Positions 45,606 through 56,965 of a stretch of 64,000 nt of DNA are shown in pieces. Position numbers and translations under genes: made by a program. Source of the stretch: Oegoconia quadripuncta (taxonomy: Eukaryota > Arthropoda > Insecta > Lepidoptera > Autostichidae). Positions within the stretch are counted from its first letter, which is position 1, and each line of letters begins with the position of its first letter. Under the pieces are notes generated by a model. The model was given only the letters and a program-made list of their open reading frames with translations. It did no database searches and had not been told where the DNA came from. The DNA lies in contig OX438741.1 of the NCBI GenBank assembly GCA_949316235.1, positions 23,030,324-23,094,323 on the forward strand, given 5' to 3'.

Positions 45606-47703
45606 TTGTCTTAAAATGTCTTTAGAAAACACATTAGAATCTATGAAATTAGTTACTCAGGAATAGACCACGTATTTCTGAAAGTTTACTGAGCATAGCA
45701 AAATGTTAGATTTATCTACACGCAAAAATATGAAATATAACTGCTTACAAAAAATGGACATATCGCCCACGGGCGAGTTTCCGAGCGGACGACTTGCCCC
45801 TACGTTCCGGGATACATCACCAGACATAATAGAAGTTTTATCGTCATAAATAACATCGAGAGGCGAGTTGTGTCGGAACGTGTAAGTAAAGCCATTACAA
45901 TATGCTAATTATCGTTAATATTCTAAAAATTAAATGTATATAGACCAGATAAGGAATATTTTATAATTTTGGTTCCATTTTGAAATTCGTATCGTGTACG
46001 AGTATGTACAATCGAGTTCATAACCAGTCTCAGCTCAAACGATTTAATTTTTATTGAAGGCTGTAGTGTAGTAAGGCTGTAAAGATTGACCCTTCGATTT
46101 TCCGAGACAAATTTCCATTTTATACGAAAATTGCAACTTTGCCTAATGTTGATACAGCCTTAAGTTAAAAATAGGTTACTAATCTAACGCAGTAACTAAA
46201 CTGCACAATAATTTAAAATATTTTCCATAAGAAATACAAAGCGATTCTTAAACATCTTAATTGAGCCGAGACGTTAACTTTCGAGCCCCACTGTACGCCT
46301 TTATTTTAGGGCAGTCATTTTCTACCTACCATAACTCTCTCTTTCTCACAGATTTATCTCACTTTTCTAATTATAGGTACACCTGGTTCCATAAGATAAT
46401 TGACCAAGCCGCCAAGAAGTTTTCGGAAGGTTAACATGGTCAGTTAACTTGGGTAACCTACTGTACGTCGGGATTCAGCACTTGGATTCTTTAACTTGTA
46501 CTTGTCAATCGACAACATAAAGTACAGTCAGAACCAATAGTATTTAGATATAGAGATTGAATTCAAGACTTCATATATGATTAACAAGATCTTGAAAGTT
46601 CTTTGTAATAAATGACCCATGGAACCTACAACTGTATAAAAGCACTATGTTATCGACCACATAACCACTCATGCACTTTAGTTAGTAAGACAATACACTA
46701 GTTTTTTAAAACTAGTGTATTGTCTGCTCTATTACGAATGAAGTTGCTCTCCTCCCAATTCCATTTAATACTTCGCATATATGTTGTGACAGTTTTGAAA
46801 ATCTATTTGCATTATAATATGATAGCACAATGGAGGATTGCCGTGTGATTTTTGGTAGAGCAGGATATGGTCCTATTCTCTTGCATCTTCCAATCAGTGT
46901 CGTAAAAGTCTCTTATGTGGAATTTGGAGGACGTTTATCACGTCCTAGTGGAATGTGTTCGAAACGAGTCGCAGAGACAACATCATGCAGATCATTTATA
47001 TTAAAGAGACTATGGAGTTTGTAATAGTGTACTGGCTTCTCCATTATCGGATGTGGCGGTAATGCTGTACAAACCTGTTTTAGACAATGTTAAGGATCGG
47101 TCTTGATGTATAATTGCTGAATTTTAAATAAATAGACAATTTTGCATTTCTATGAGGATGACATGGTCAGCACATAAACAAGCCATCCTTAAAAAAAATG
47201 CAAAAAAGCCTATTTTTAAACCTAAACAAGAACAGTGACGGACAGCATTGTTACTGGTCTGGAGCGTCCAAAAAATCTTCAATCCCCAACCAGCGCAAAA
47301 CACACCATGCAGGAGAAAATTATGTGTGGACTTTTATAGGATGTTGTGATTGATGATAAAGGAATATCTATCTTATCACTGAGCCACAGTAATAGTTATG
47401 TAGTGAGGAACTTGCGATAAACGTCTTAATGCCATACTTATTATTGTTGCCGTCGGCTTACATAATATCTAACAACAGTCGAGTACACACGAACCCAGGG
47501 TCAAGGCTTAGTTTCCATTATCTAATACTCCAGCGATCGATGACACCTTACCCTGTTATTTAGTATTCTATGCCCTGACCATGAACCTACGTTCTAATTT
47601 CTAATAAATTTTTAAACTTCCGAACCGATCGTTCCAAAACGATTACAATCGAATCCAAGCGCTTTCCCATCCACAACCATGTTGGATTAACTAATTAAAG
47701 TAA
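45606..47703. other. Intergenic 3' of the Ly6 gene
   Basis: A 91-bp block with TAAGGCTGTA/TACAGCCTTA ends lies at 46072-46162 and a perfect palindrome at 46688-46725. A plus-strand frame at 46830-47024 has no recognised domain. The region just below 47704 should be the Ly6 3' UTR. Confidence 0.3.
46688..46725. repeat. 38-bp palindrome (18-bp perfect arms)
   Basis: AGACAATACACTAGTTTT, two T bases, then the exact complement. No flanking duplication is evident. Confidence 0.85.
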
Positions 47704-50700
47704 TCATAATTGAGTTAGAATGATAGTAAGTAATGCTATGGTGTTTAGGAATTGCTGAGTGGCACCAGATCCGTGGTTGCAAAGGGAGTCGGTGCAGCAT
47801 GAGGTGCAAGCGTACAATTTCGTCCTCTCGCCGATGACGATGCATCCTGGTTCGCAGTGCTTCGTGCAGTTGCGTTCCAGCGCCCACATCTTTAGGGCCG
47901 TCGTGGAATTTTCCGTTGACGTTGTGTAGGAGAATCGTTTCACCTATAGGCAAAAACACGTGGTCATATTGACTAAACGCATATTAGGTAGATAACTAGA
48001 AATACTCGTATAACCTATAATAAAGTCACAGATTAAATCATAGTATTCTATATATAGGTATACTATGGCTACATGTGAATTAATCAAAATGTCTAAAACT
48101 CGAGAAAAAGAAGACAGTGCCTCAATAACTTGGGGGTTCCGGGTGAATGCGCTTCCACCTTCGACTTGAGGTCAGACAATAACGCGCAAGTGTATAAGAA
48201 AACTTCGTTTTCAAAATTCCCTGGACCGGTAATCAAACCAATCTTTGCGTGACAAGCCCTAGATTTATAGGTACTTCGCCATGTATGCCGTCATTAAAAA
48301 CGGTTTAAAGTTACTAACATGTAGACAATTATTTGCACAGCATTGCTGACCTCATATCACGTAACAACCACACTGTGGTTTTATAGATAAGACTGATATA
48401 TGTACTCGTAGTTATCTGTAGTTAAATATCTACAAGCATATTAAAATAAATAATGGAACAGTAAGTAATATTGTCATGTTATTTATATAATTTACTTACC
48501 CTCTACATTTTGACTAATAGTACGGTTAATGTTAATAGATGGGCTTCTCCTCTAAAAGCTAAATGGAGTCTAATATAGAAGGTGTAGAATAAAATACCAC
48601 GTAAATACGGTGAGTCAGGGTGAGCCTGTCATAAAGAAAATAGCAAAGATTTTTTTGTTGATAGGTTCATCATGCGATCAGTCTGTCACTGTGAGCAGAT
48701 TTGTCCTGAGGGTTTTATAGCGTGGAGTGCCTACCTCAATGGATGTAGTTTCTCCTAGTTAATTTTACAGGCTGTCAAGAATTTTGCGACATTTCAGACG
48801 TCATAGGTGGTTGTCAGGTATAGTCACTTGACTATTAGCACAGAATTAATATAGTACTCTATTATAGGTGGTTGGTGGTGGTATTATAGTGGTGGTCATA
48901 GGTGGTTGTCAGGTATAGTCACTTGACTATTAGCACAGAATTAATAATAGTACTCTATTAGGTTGTTGGAATGGTCTGTCAGCCGGGTTTTGTATGTTTT
49001 GGAGTAAACCTTGAACTTTTACTTACAAGATTTAAAAAATTAATTGGATGAAGAAGAAATTATTATGATGGCTGTCAGTCTGTGTTCCTAGTCAGTTATT
49101 CAGCCCATACAATGTTATCGAGGCAAGAAGTGGTATTCTTCCAATTAGATATAAATACCTGTGTTATACACAATACAATATTTGTATAACTATAAACTGA
49201 AAATTTAGAAAACCCCCGAGAGGCTACGATTATATCTTTCAGAAAAACAAACTGTATTAACAGCTAAATATCTTAGAAACCGTTTAAATGATTTCCATCA
49301 TACATAGCTTAGAATCATCTCGCAAAACACCAGCCTTAGAAAATAATAATTATTATCAAATTGGTGTTGGCGCTAAGACAAAAAAGAAAAACAGACAGAC
49401 AAAAGCTTCGTACTCATAATACTCCTCTTTTTGCGTGGGCCAAAATAGGTAACATGGCCTGCATGCACATTTATCGTAGTTTTCGATAAAATTCGTATGT
49501 GTATTGGAATATTAATTTGATTTATTGCTATCAATCAGACACCATTTTTGTTAGGGACGTTTAGATCTGCGAATGCTTTGATTTGCTTTGTAGCGATTAA
49601 ATAATGCAGTAATGATTGTAAAACAATAGCGACATATAAAAGTGTTGTCCTAAGAATCTGTGATTGATGAGGCTAGGAGAGATATAAGCGCACATCCACA
49701 CTACTGTCAGTGTAATTCCCGCCAATCAGGATTAACAGTGGTATTTGACATTGCGTTTACTTAAGGTAGACCGTACTATAGTGACTCTACAGGGTGAAAT
49801 TCGTGTAATTCCCGTTTACTGGTGACTCAGTGGAGTAAGGTAAGTGTTCGTAATCAGGAGTGACTGATTACCAACAACTTTCCATTAGAACCATAACCGA
49901 ATTCAGCCGAAAATTGTTAGATTTACATAATCAGGTGATTTCAGAATGGTTTACTTTGTATTAATCGAAAATATTTTGATCGAATCTATGGTTCCTGTCT
50001 GGATTACTAATTTTTGGGCAAAAAACGTTTCCCAAAGTATCACGTGCCAAAGTATGTTTCCCAAATTTTCATTTGGCAAAAAAACATTTGGCAAAACAAC
50101 TTTTCGCAATTTTACAGTTAGCAATACTATTTTCGGCAATTTATTGTTTAACAAATAATTACATGACAATGTTTCATTTTACCAAGTATTATGTAGTCAA
50201 ATATGGTTTGGCATAACATGCTTTTCCCAAAATTATATTGTTATTATACAAATATATTCCGGCCTGTTGGGGTCACAGTTCTAACCTAACCTAACCCACT
50301 TTTCTATCAGTTCTAATCTAGCCTACGTAACATTGTACTTAATTATTGTGCTTAACTATTGTACTTACTTGTTTATTTTGATTGTGTGAAGTGAAAATTT
50401 AATAGGTAATAATAATAATGGTTTATATCAGACTTTTCATATTTTTACAATTTATCACCCATATTAAAATGAAAATTTGAACGAACTTATTTTTGGAATA
50501 TAATTTTTTACAAAATAAAGCATTTGCTTAATGTATATTTGATTTAATAAAACTTGAGCAAGTAAAAAGTTGCCAAATTAATATTTAACCAAGTGATTAA
50601 ATTCTTTTGGGAAATGAAACTAGTGCGATAAGTTTATTGGGAAGTAAAATGTTTTTTCCTATCTATACTAACAACACTTCTCTAAACAAATGTAGTGCCA

Positions 50701-53417
50701 TCTCTATATGCTGCCCAAATCTGTGGATAATGTCGCTGGGTGTACATTTAATCACATTCATAATTTGTCAACTTTTACAAGTAACATCCCATCTTAGTCC
50801 CCCTTTGGAATACCTACGGATGTCATATCCTTTCCTGATGAGACTCGCATGGCGAATGTTGATGTCATTATCACTTTTGCTTACCATACACACACGCCTG
50901 TCATTGTGACATTTGTGAATGAGCGCTGAACTGTTCTGTCGCAGATTAGCGCAGTCATCCTCTGGCACTTCAGCTAGGCACTTGTAACACCACAGCTCAT
51001 TGTTAGGTCTTGCCGCTGCTGACGTCACGTGTACACTGTCACGGAGTAGGTCGCATTCCCTCTCTGAAATTGAGAATTTAAAGAATTTTAAATTTAGTAA
51101 TATTTGGCGTGGTGGACTATGGCCCATACTACCTCATTATACGAGGGAAGGCCTATATCCCTGCAGTGGGATGTTTACGGGCTGATGATGATGGTATTTG
51201 AAGTAACGCTCCAAGAGATAGGATTTTATTTATTAAGCAGGTCCAATAACCAAGCCATTGTTTTATATCTTAATATTTTGTTAAAGTTGCTGTATATCTT
51301 AATTTCTGGTTGGTGGTATTTTAAATGACCGCCTGGCTAGTTACCACCTTCTTATCTAAATCTGCCGCCAAGCAGCAATATTAATAGCATTGTTGTGTTC
51401 TGGTTGTCAGAGATAAGACAGCCAGTTCTCCAAATAAGAAGGGGTTTCCGGATCAGTACAAGGTTGAGGTCAAGTGTTAACCCGTTGTGCATAAAAGAAA
51501 ATTGTGTTTCTATAATAGTGATGTTTTGTTAATGTATTGTAAGTATACTTAATTAGGCTCTTTCTCTACATAAATAAAATTTCAAATTGTTTTCCTTCGG
51601 GTTTGCTGGTAGAAATCTCTTTCATAGATAAACTCGCCTTTTGTGTATAGTAATTTTTGTCCTATGTTTGTCCAACGTATGTGTGTATACTTGTGTATAT
51701 GCAATAAAATGTTTATATAGGAAAGAATCAACAGTATCAAGTCAAAATCCGTTTCAAAATCGTTATCATTAATTGTCAACGTTCAAAAACATATGTTATA
51801 CAATAAAATAAATATTCAAGTTTTTGTCTGTAAATCTGCCGGGAATCAGACTGTAAGCTTGAAATACAAAGACATATGGAACAATATTTGTGATACTTTT
51901 GTTAATTGGATGGGGAAGAGACTGGAACACAGCGAATCCTCGTGTGGGGACCAGGGCTACCTCATTGCTTATATTGTAACTCTGTTTTTGACACAATAAA
52001 TGATTTTTAAATTTACATTGAATATAGTTTAAGAAATGGTGTAATAACTATGGAGAACAAGTATGGAGTTTAACAGAGCTGAAAATGGAAAAGGGACCTT
52101 GTGTAAAACGGGCCATTAATATTACAGGATATGATTATTCGTGCGATAAATAAGTCAGCATCGACCACATCGATAGGTGTTAGCTTATAGTTTTGTCGAG
52201 TTCACTACGCTTATTCTATGTTGTTTTGTAATTGAGTAATAAATAACAATATACTGTACCTACTGTTACTGTATAAGTACTGTTGGTGTCCAATAAAGAA
52301 TATTGTATTGTAAAATTAGACATTTAAAGGGTATGTTGTCACATAAAACTCAAACTCAAAGTATTTATTGCATATCACAGTGGTTCATATATACATATAG
52401 TTGTTAGGTACATTGAGTAGTATCATGTGACACCCTGTTAGGGCACAAGCAATTTGATAGAGCACTATAAAGTACATGACATCTTAGGCTTATTATGTAT
52501 TTACATATTTTTTGTTACAATTACTTAGGTTTTATTGTGTGTATTTATGTTTATATACCTACTTCTTTATTTACACATTAACACAGTAAGAAGCGATTAG
52601 TTAAAATATTTCATTTTTATAATGTATTATTTATTATACCTGTATTGAACGATATTTTTTTAAATAACATGTTGACTTTCATAACTATATTTGTGTAACC
52701 TGCAATGAAGAATAAAATTACTGAGTTTCAAGTAAATTTTCTATTAGAAATGACTTTTCCATGACACCCTAAGTTCCTAAAGATAAGGCCATTCTTTAAA
52801 ATATCAATTGAAGGCCTTAGAACAGACGTATGCGGTATATAAAGTATCTTCTGCTCTGATAATTTATTTAGCTCTATTATCCATAACATTGAACGCAATA
52901 ATGCTGGCCTTAATATTTGTTGACAGACACATATAATGAGATATTCTGAAAGCTTAAGAAGTCTCATGAGTTTACGTTGTTTGGTGAATATGCGGCTATA
53001 AGCTTATTTTGTATCTATGCGGTTTGGGAGTAGGTGGTGACTCGCACGAGGTCGGTCGTCTAGCTCTAGTAATGTCAGTGATCTCATTCATGACTAAACA
53101 TTCGTATCTATTTGAGTGCTGGTTTATTTTTAAAACAGAGAAATGCCAATTTGGTTTTCTAGTACTTTCTACTGGTATATTAATTGACTTGACCGTCAAG
53201 GGCAGAAAAGCGAAGTCAGTCGCAGACCATAGACAATATTGACATTTGACCTTAGGATGCGGTTGCTCATGAATGCGATCGCCAATGACAGAACCTTAAT
53301 GTGGAAACATGATGATGGCATGTTGGGTTAAAGCGGGTGATAAAAAGCATGGTTATTAGTTTGTTTTGACATACCTGGTAAAAGAAATGACAGCGAGAGG
53401 AGGAGCAGAGTGCGCAT
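47704..53417 (-). CDS. GPI-anchored Ly6/uPAR-domain protein (3 exons)
   Basis: Predicted small cell-surface protein of the three-finger Ly6 superfamily. In insects this family includes Quiver/Sleepless- and Boudin-type proteins. Exons on the minus strand are 53417-53375, 51063-50885 and 47943-47704, with GT-AG junctions in phases 1 and 0 and 153 residues in total. Exon 1 gives the signal MRTLLLLSLSFLLP. Exon 2 holds the domain start LWCYKC (residues 38-43), then DDC, HKC and RRVC. Exon 3 adds RNCTKHCEPGC, YACTSCC and the diagnostic DSLCN. It ends after GSGA with a hydrophobic tail (FLNTIALLTIILTQL) typical of a GPI-attachment signal. The domain has twelve cysteines, and Cys18 lies outside it. 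N-glycosylation sites are N58, N86 and N99. The domain exons are firm. Exon 1 is less so, because an exon at 56431-56349 is also phase-compatible. Confidence 0.82.
48801..48960. repeat. Tandem duplication, about 95-bp period
   Basis: TCATAGGTGGTTGTCAGGTA and the following roughly 45 bases occur at 48801 and again at 48896, with a small indel (AATATAG versus AATAATAG). A GGTGGTTGGTGGTGG stretch separates them. It lies in Ly6 intron 2. Confidence 0.85.
50008..50235. repeat. Degenerate 15-bp tandem array in Ly6 intron 2
   Basis: CAA (once CAT) recurs at 50019, 50033, 50048, 50062, 50077, 50092, 50107, 50122, 50137, 50152, 50167, 50183, 50198, 50212 and 50228. The spacing is almost always 15 bases. 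A typical unit is ATTTGGCAAAACAAC. Because 15 is a multiple of three, both strands have long open frames with five-residue periodicity. Confidence 0.8.
50281..50297. repeat. Short telomere-type CCTAA run
   Basis: CTAACCTAACCTAACCC is about three CCTAA (TTAGG) units, the insect telomere motif, at an interstitial position. It is too short to show a telomere-joining event. Confidence 0.6.
51108..51195 (+). mobile_element. SINE family C, 3' end only
   Basis: It contains GTGGTGGACTATGGCCCATA, AGGGAAGGCCTATATCCCTG and CAGTGGGATGTTTACGGGCT with a GATGATGATGG tail. It sits about 45 bp upstream of Ly6 exon 2, so it is close to the branch-point region. Confidence 0.75.
51305..51715 (+). mobile_element. 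SINE family A body with a 3' extension, copy 1
   Basis: Headless family A body (GGTTGGTGGTATTTTAAATG to TTAACCCGTTGTGCATAAAA) followed by a roughly 200-bp extension containing TAGGCTCTTTCTCTACATAA, TTGTTTTCCTTCGGGTTTGC and CCTATGTTTGTCCAACGTAT. The same body-plus-extension order occurs inverted at 54733-55230, so the extension belongs to the element or was co-mobilised. Confidence 0.75.
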
Positions 53418-54732
53418 GGTGTTTGCAGTGTGCAGTACGCATGCGCCAGCCTCCGTATTGATCTTGTCTGGACCGCGACCTGTTGCTGCTCCCGGCTGGC
53501 CCCGCCCACCCTCCCCTTCCTCACTCCAGCCCTCTGCAATACTTCGACAGGGGGAAACAATCTCAACTTTCCGAATTCTTCGGTATATTAAAAACTTTGC
53601 AGGCGGTCGTGATTTTTGACGCGCACATCTATGTTTTTATTAAAGATTTATTGTATTGCCACCATTTCGTTACCACGACTAAACTGTGATTAATTAGTAG
53701 ACGATAAGGAATGATATGTCATGATTGATGACGGATAATAGATTACATTAATCCAGCAATGATGACGAGATTGATGAGTTATTTATATTCATTAGTACTT
53801 GTAACAAAATTAGGTCATGTTACAAATACTCTCTGACCATGTAAAGTCCAGTTATAACAGATTTTAACTCTTTATTTTTCATGATATTATGGCGATTTAT
53901 CTTAAATATTGTAAAATTTATAGTTATACATATAACAGAGTACTCGTAAATTAACTTAACGCTATCGTGGTTTCTTAAGTAGTGGAGCTGGCGTTAAATA
54001 ATAGTTAAACTTTACATTTAAGCTAAGAACTTGGTTATTTTACTCAACAAATAAATTAAAACTGTAAAATTTAGAATGAAAATTTATTTCATCAAAAAGT
54101 TATACTTACTACTTTACTACTATAGGATTATTTCTAGAATGATTGTGTACTAATAGGCATAATCTTTATTTGAAACTACGTAGGTACAGTCGGATTCATT
54201 AGTATGTATATGACTACTGATTTTACCAAGCAGTATGGCCGTTTCCGTTTGTCAGGAGCCAGTGTGTGCGTACCTCCCTCCGATCTATTTTTTGGAATCA
54301 GGCATTGCAATGCCCTTAAATATTGTGTGGGCGGAGGATACGAATATTAGTGAAATTATTGGTTGATTCTTTCAGGGTGGCAACGCATCTGTGAGCCATG
54401 TATTTGCGTCAAAAGTGGTGAATTTTCCACTAGGATTGCTCATTTGCCATACATAAAAAAAGACTTCTCGCAATAGCAATCTTTGACGCATGGACGCTCA
54501 CGATTGATGAACAACATTACCTATGTTGTAAAATGTAGGTTAAGTAGGTATGTGGATGTAGGTTTAACACTCGTTTGATTGAAGCTAATCGATGGATCGA
54601 GTACTTATATATGTTGACTTGGTTAGTTTTTAGTTAAAGAAATATTTCTTTTTGTATGTATTACATGCTAGTTCACTGTTAGACAGTAGCCTCTGTAGTG
54701 CTGGGCTTCTATAGCAATCAGCGATCACCATT
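53418..54732. promoter_or_regulatory. Region upstream of putative Ly6 exon 1
   Basis: Just above the minus-strand ATG at 53417 lies a GC-rich stretch to about 53540, with a GGGCGGGG GC box on the minus strand (53504-53511), consistent with a promoter. Further up the sequence is AT-rich, with a short retroelement scrap (CAGGGTGGCAACGCATCTGT at about 54375) and nothing else recognised. Confidence 0.4.
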
Positions 54733-55230
54733 TTTTTATGTACAACGGGTTAGCACTTGTGGTACACACAAGTATACACACATACGTTGGACAAACATAG
54801 GACAAAAATTACTATACACAAAAGGCGAGTTTATCTATGAAAGAGATTTCTACCAGGAAACCCGAAGGAAAACAATTTGAAATTTTATTTATGTAGAGAA
54901 AGAGCCTAAATAAGTATACTTCACTATTATAGCAATACAATTTTCTTTTATGCACAACGGGTTAACACTTGACCTCAACCTTGTACTGATCCGGAAATCC
55001 CATCTTATTTGGGGGACTGGCTATCTTATCTCTGACAACCGAAACACAACAATGATATTAACATTGCTGTTTGGCGGCAGATTTAGATAAAATGGTGGTA
55101 GCTAGCCAGGCGGACATTTAATATGCCCTACCACCAACCAAACCGAGTACTAAACATGTACCCCGCTGGGGATCGAACCTGCGACGTCCGAATCGTAAAC
55201 CCAATGTTGTTTACATTAAGCCACGGAGGC
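54733..55230 (-). mobile_element. SINE family A with 3' extension, copy 2
   Basis: Read on the minus strand: head TGCCTCCGTGGCTTAATGTA, B box in GGTTCGATCCCC, body to CAAGTGTTAACCCGTTGTGC, then the same extension as copy 1 down to about 54765, and a second short SINE-A tail at 54733-54760. With copy 1 it forms an inverted pair of roughly 400-bp arms about 3 kb apart, enclosing the putative first exon of the Ly6 gene. Confidence 0.75.
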
Positions 55231-55449
55231 ATTGACCCTCCCTTGAATGGCGATGCAAATCGTACTTTTGATCTTTCTTCATCGGGTAAATACATAATAT
55301 ACTCGTATAGGCCGTCTTTTACGGGATACCCACGGAAGAAATAGGTAGGATAATGATGAATTTACTGCAACGGAAGCAGCTATTTATTGCTATTTTTTCT
55401 GACTAGGATTCATCATCCTGCGTTAAATTTATTTATTCTATTTATTCTG

Positions 55450-55588
55450 GGGTGGACACCTTCCTCAAAGGCCGGCAACGCATCTGTGACCCTTTTGGTG
55501 TTGCGGGTGCCCATGGGCGGCGGTGATTGCTTTCCATCAGGTGACCCGCATGCTCGTTTGCCGCCCTCTCATATAAAAAAAAAAAAAA
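55450..55588 (+). mobile_element. LINE 3' end with poly-A
   Basis: CAAAGGCCGGCAACGCATCT, TGCCCATGGGCGGCGGTGAT and CATGCTCGTTTGCCGCCCTC, followed by a 14-base poly-A run. The orientation is set by the tail. It is the same type as 1023 and 23460. Confidence 0.7.
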
Positions 55589-55599
55589 TTATAAGTTAG

Positions 55600-56110
55600 T
55601 GGTCACGAGACTTCTGAGTAAACTTTAATTCTGGTGAGTGATTTTCGCTCTTCTGATTCATTCGAGTACCTTTTATAAGCTTTGAATTAACTTTTGACCC
55701 ACTTCCGGGTGTGCAATTGAGCTGAAATTTTTCAAACGAATGTAAATCGAATGGCAATGCAATATTATGATGAAGGTGGCCATATTGGAACTCGTTAATC
55801 AAACATTGGGATTGCAGGGAACTCAGCAATTGCATATGAAACCTTCGAGTTAGGACTTATGTTATTTGTCCATAGGTATGAGTATTTTGAATAATATGTG
55901 ATGACGTGATTCGCACGATGAAACATGAAAAACTTGTTTTTATTATAAGTGTTCTGTTATCAACAAGGAACCCTTGTAATTTCGTCATGTCCACCTGTCC
56001 GAAGCTCTTAGCACAAGAAAGCTATATTAATCACACCGACTAAGTAGTAAAATGTATGGTAATTTTTTTTGGGTATTTCCCTAGGGTTCTGTTTAAAAAA
56101 TATTTTTGTT
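55600..56110 (-). mobile_element. Old interspersed repeat
   Basis: Directly after the LINE poly-A. It contains GAAATTTTTCAAACGAATGT-like text and a minus-strand frame with LPFDLHSFEKFQLNCTPGSG. Beyond it comes a stretch with CGTCATGTCCACCTGTCCG and GGGTATTTCCCTAGGGTTC. Both look like widely dispersed lepidopteran repeats rather than genes. The family is not identified. Confidence 0.35.
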
Positions 56111-56348
56111 AAAGTGCTAATTTTTATTAGTGTTTTTAAACAGATAGGTGAAAACATTCACGGCAGTAGTATACCTATATTTATGATGAAGTTAAAAGGC
56201 AAACTAATTTCCTTTGAAAATTATTTCAAACAAACTAAAGCCCGCTTTTATGTCCGCATATTGTGTGGGCAAATATGGAACCCTACACTGCATGTGGCCC
56301 GACACGCACTTGGCTGGTTTTTTAGAAGTATTTTAATGTAGAACTTAC

Positions 56349-56431
56349 GAGTGGTCCGTGCCCCGACGGTGTCAAAGCAATCCATAGAAATTTGCAGCTC
56401 TTTCCACCGGAGGTCTGTGTTACAGTCCACA
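56349..56431 (-). CDS. Candidate exon upstream of the Ly6 gene
   Basis: On the minus strand a CTAAC branch-like word and AAGCAG acceptor precede VDCNTDLRWKELQISMDCF, then DTVGARTT. It ends with ACTC|GTAAGT, a consensus donor. It exits in phase 1, so it would join Ly6 exon 2 in frame (giving QRECDLL). Alternatively it is a first exon starting at ATG 56454 (MVTLTGSSVDC), with a perfect CRE palindrome TGACGTCA about 30 bases above (56486-56493). No family was recognised. Confidence 0.4.
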
Positions 56432-56485
56432 CTGCTTCCCGTTAGCGTTACCATTATTAAGAGTAGGAATAGTATAGGTACCGTA

Positions 56486-56493
56486 TGACGTCA
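56486..56493. promoter_or_regulatory. CRE-type palindrome TGACGTCA
   Basis: A full consensus cAMP-response element lies 32 bases upstream of the minus-strand ATG at 56454, next to an ATGCAAAT-like octamer (ATTTGCAT at about 56497-56504). It is promoter-like only if the adjacent exon is real. Confidence 0.4.
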
Positions 56494-56887
56494 CTATTTG
56501 CATAAACCATTCAATCTGGAGCTCAATTTGAGGCCGGTCTGAATTGATGCAAATTGCTTCACACCGGCGCGAATATCAACGACCTGTAATAGCGCAATAC
56601 ATTATCTTGTTTCATATATAAGCGGTTACGCCACCCAATCCAACTATTATAAATATAAAAGTTTCGACATAAGATACTTTTATCCATATAAAGTAGTTTC
56701 ACGGGATAAATAAATGACACGTATAAAACAATTCTAAGCTGGCGTAGCTGCGCTTAAATATACAGCTATTTTCTTATTTAAAACGATCTACGTAAAACAT
56801 GAGGGGCGTGTGTTTGTAGCAATGTTGTGTTTTGAATGTGTTTTAGTTTTATGTGGAATTGAGGATCTAAGAACTGTGCTAGGTACA

Positions 56888-56965
56888 TAATGGTGTCGAT
56901 TCGGATGTACACCAACTAAACTAAAACCAGTTTTAAAGTAGTACTATCGCTTTCTCTCTGGAAAT
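56888..56965. mobile_element. MITE (TGGTGTCGATTCGG family), left half
   Basis: TGGTGTCGATTCGGATGTAC and ACCAACTAAACTAAAACCAG are followed by TTTAAAGTAGTACTATCGC. The right arm is absent, so this copy is truncated. Confidence 0.7.

Noticed and set aside
50281..50297. Interstitial telomere from a chromosome fusion
   Set aside because: Only about three CCTAA units. Such runs arise by chance in AT-rich insect DNA.
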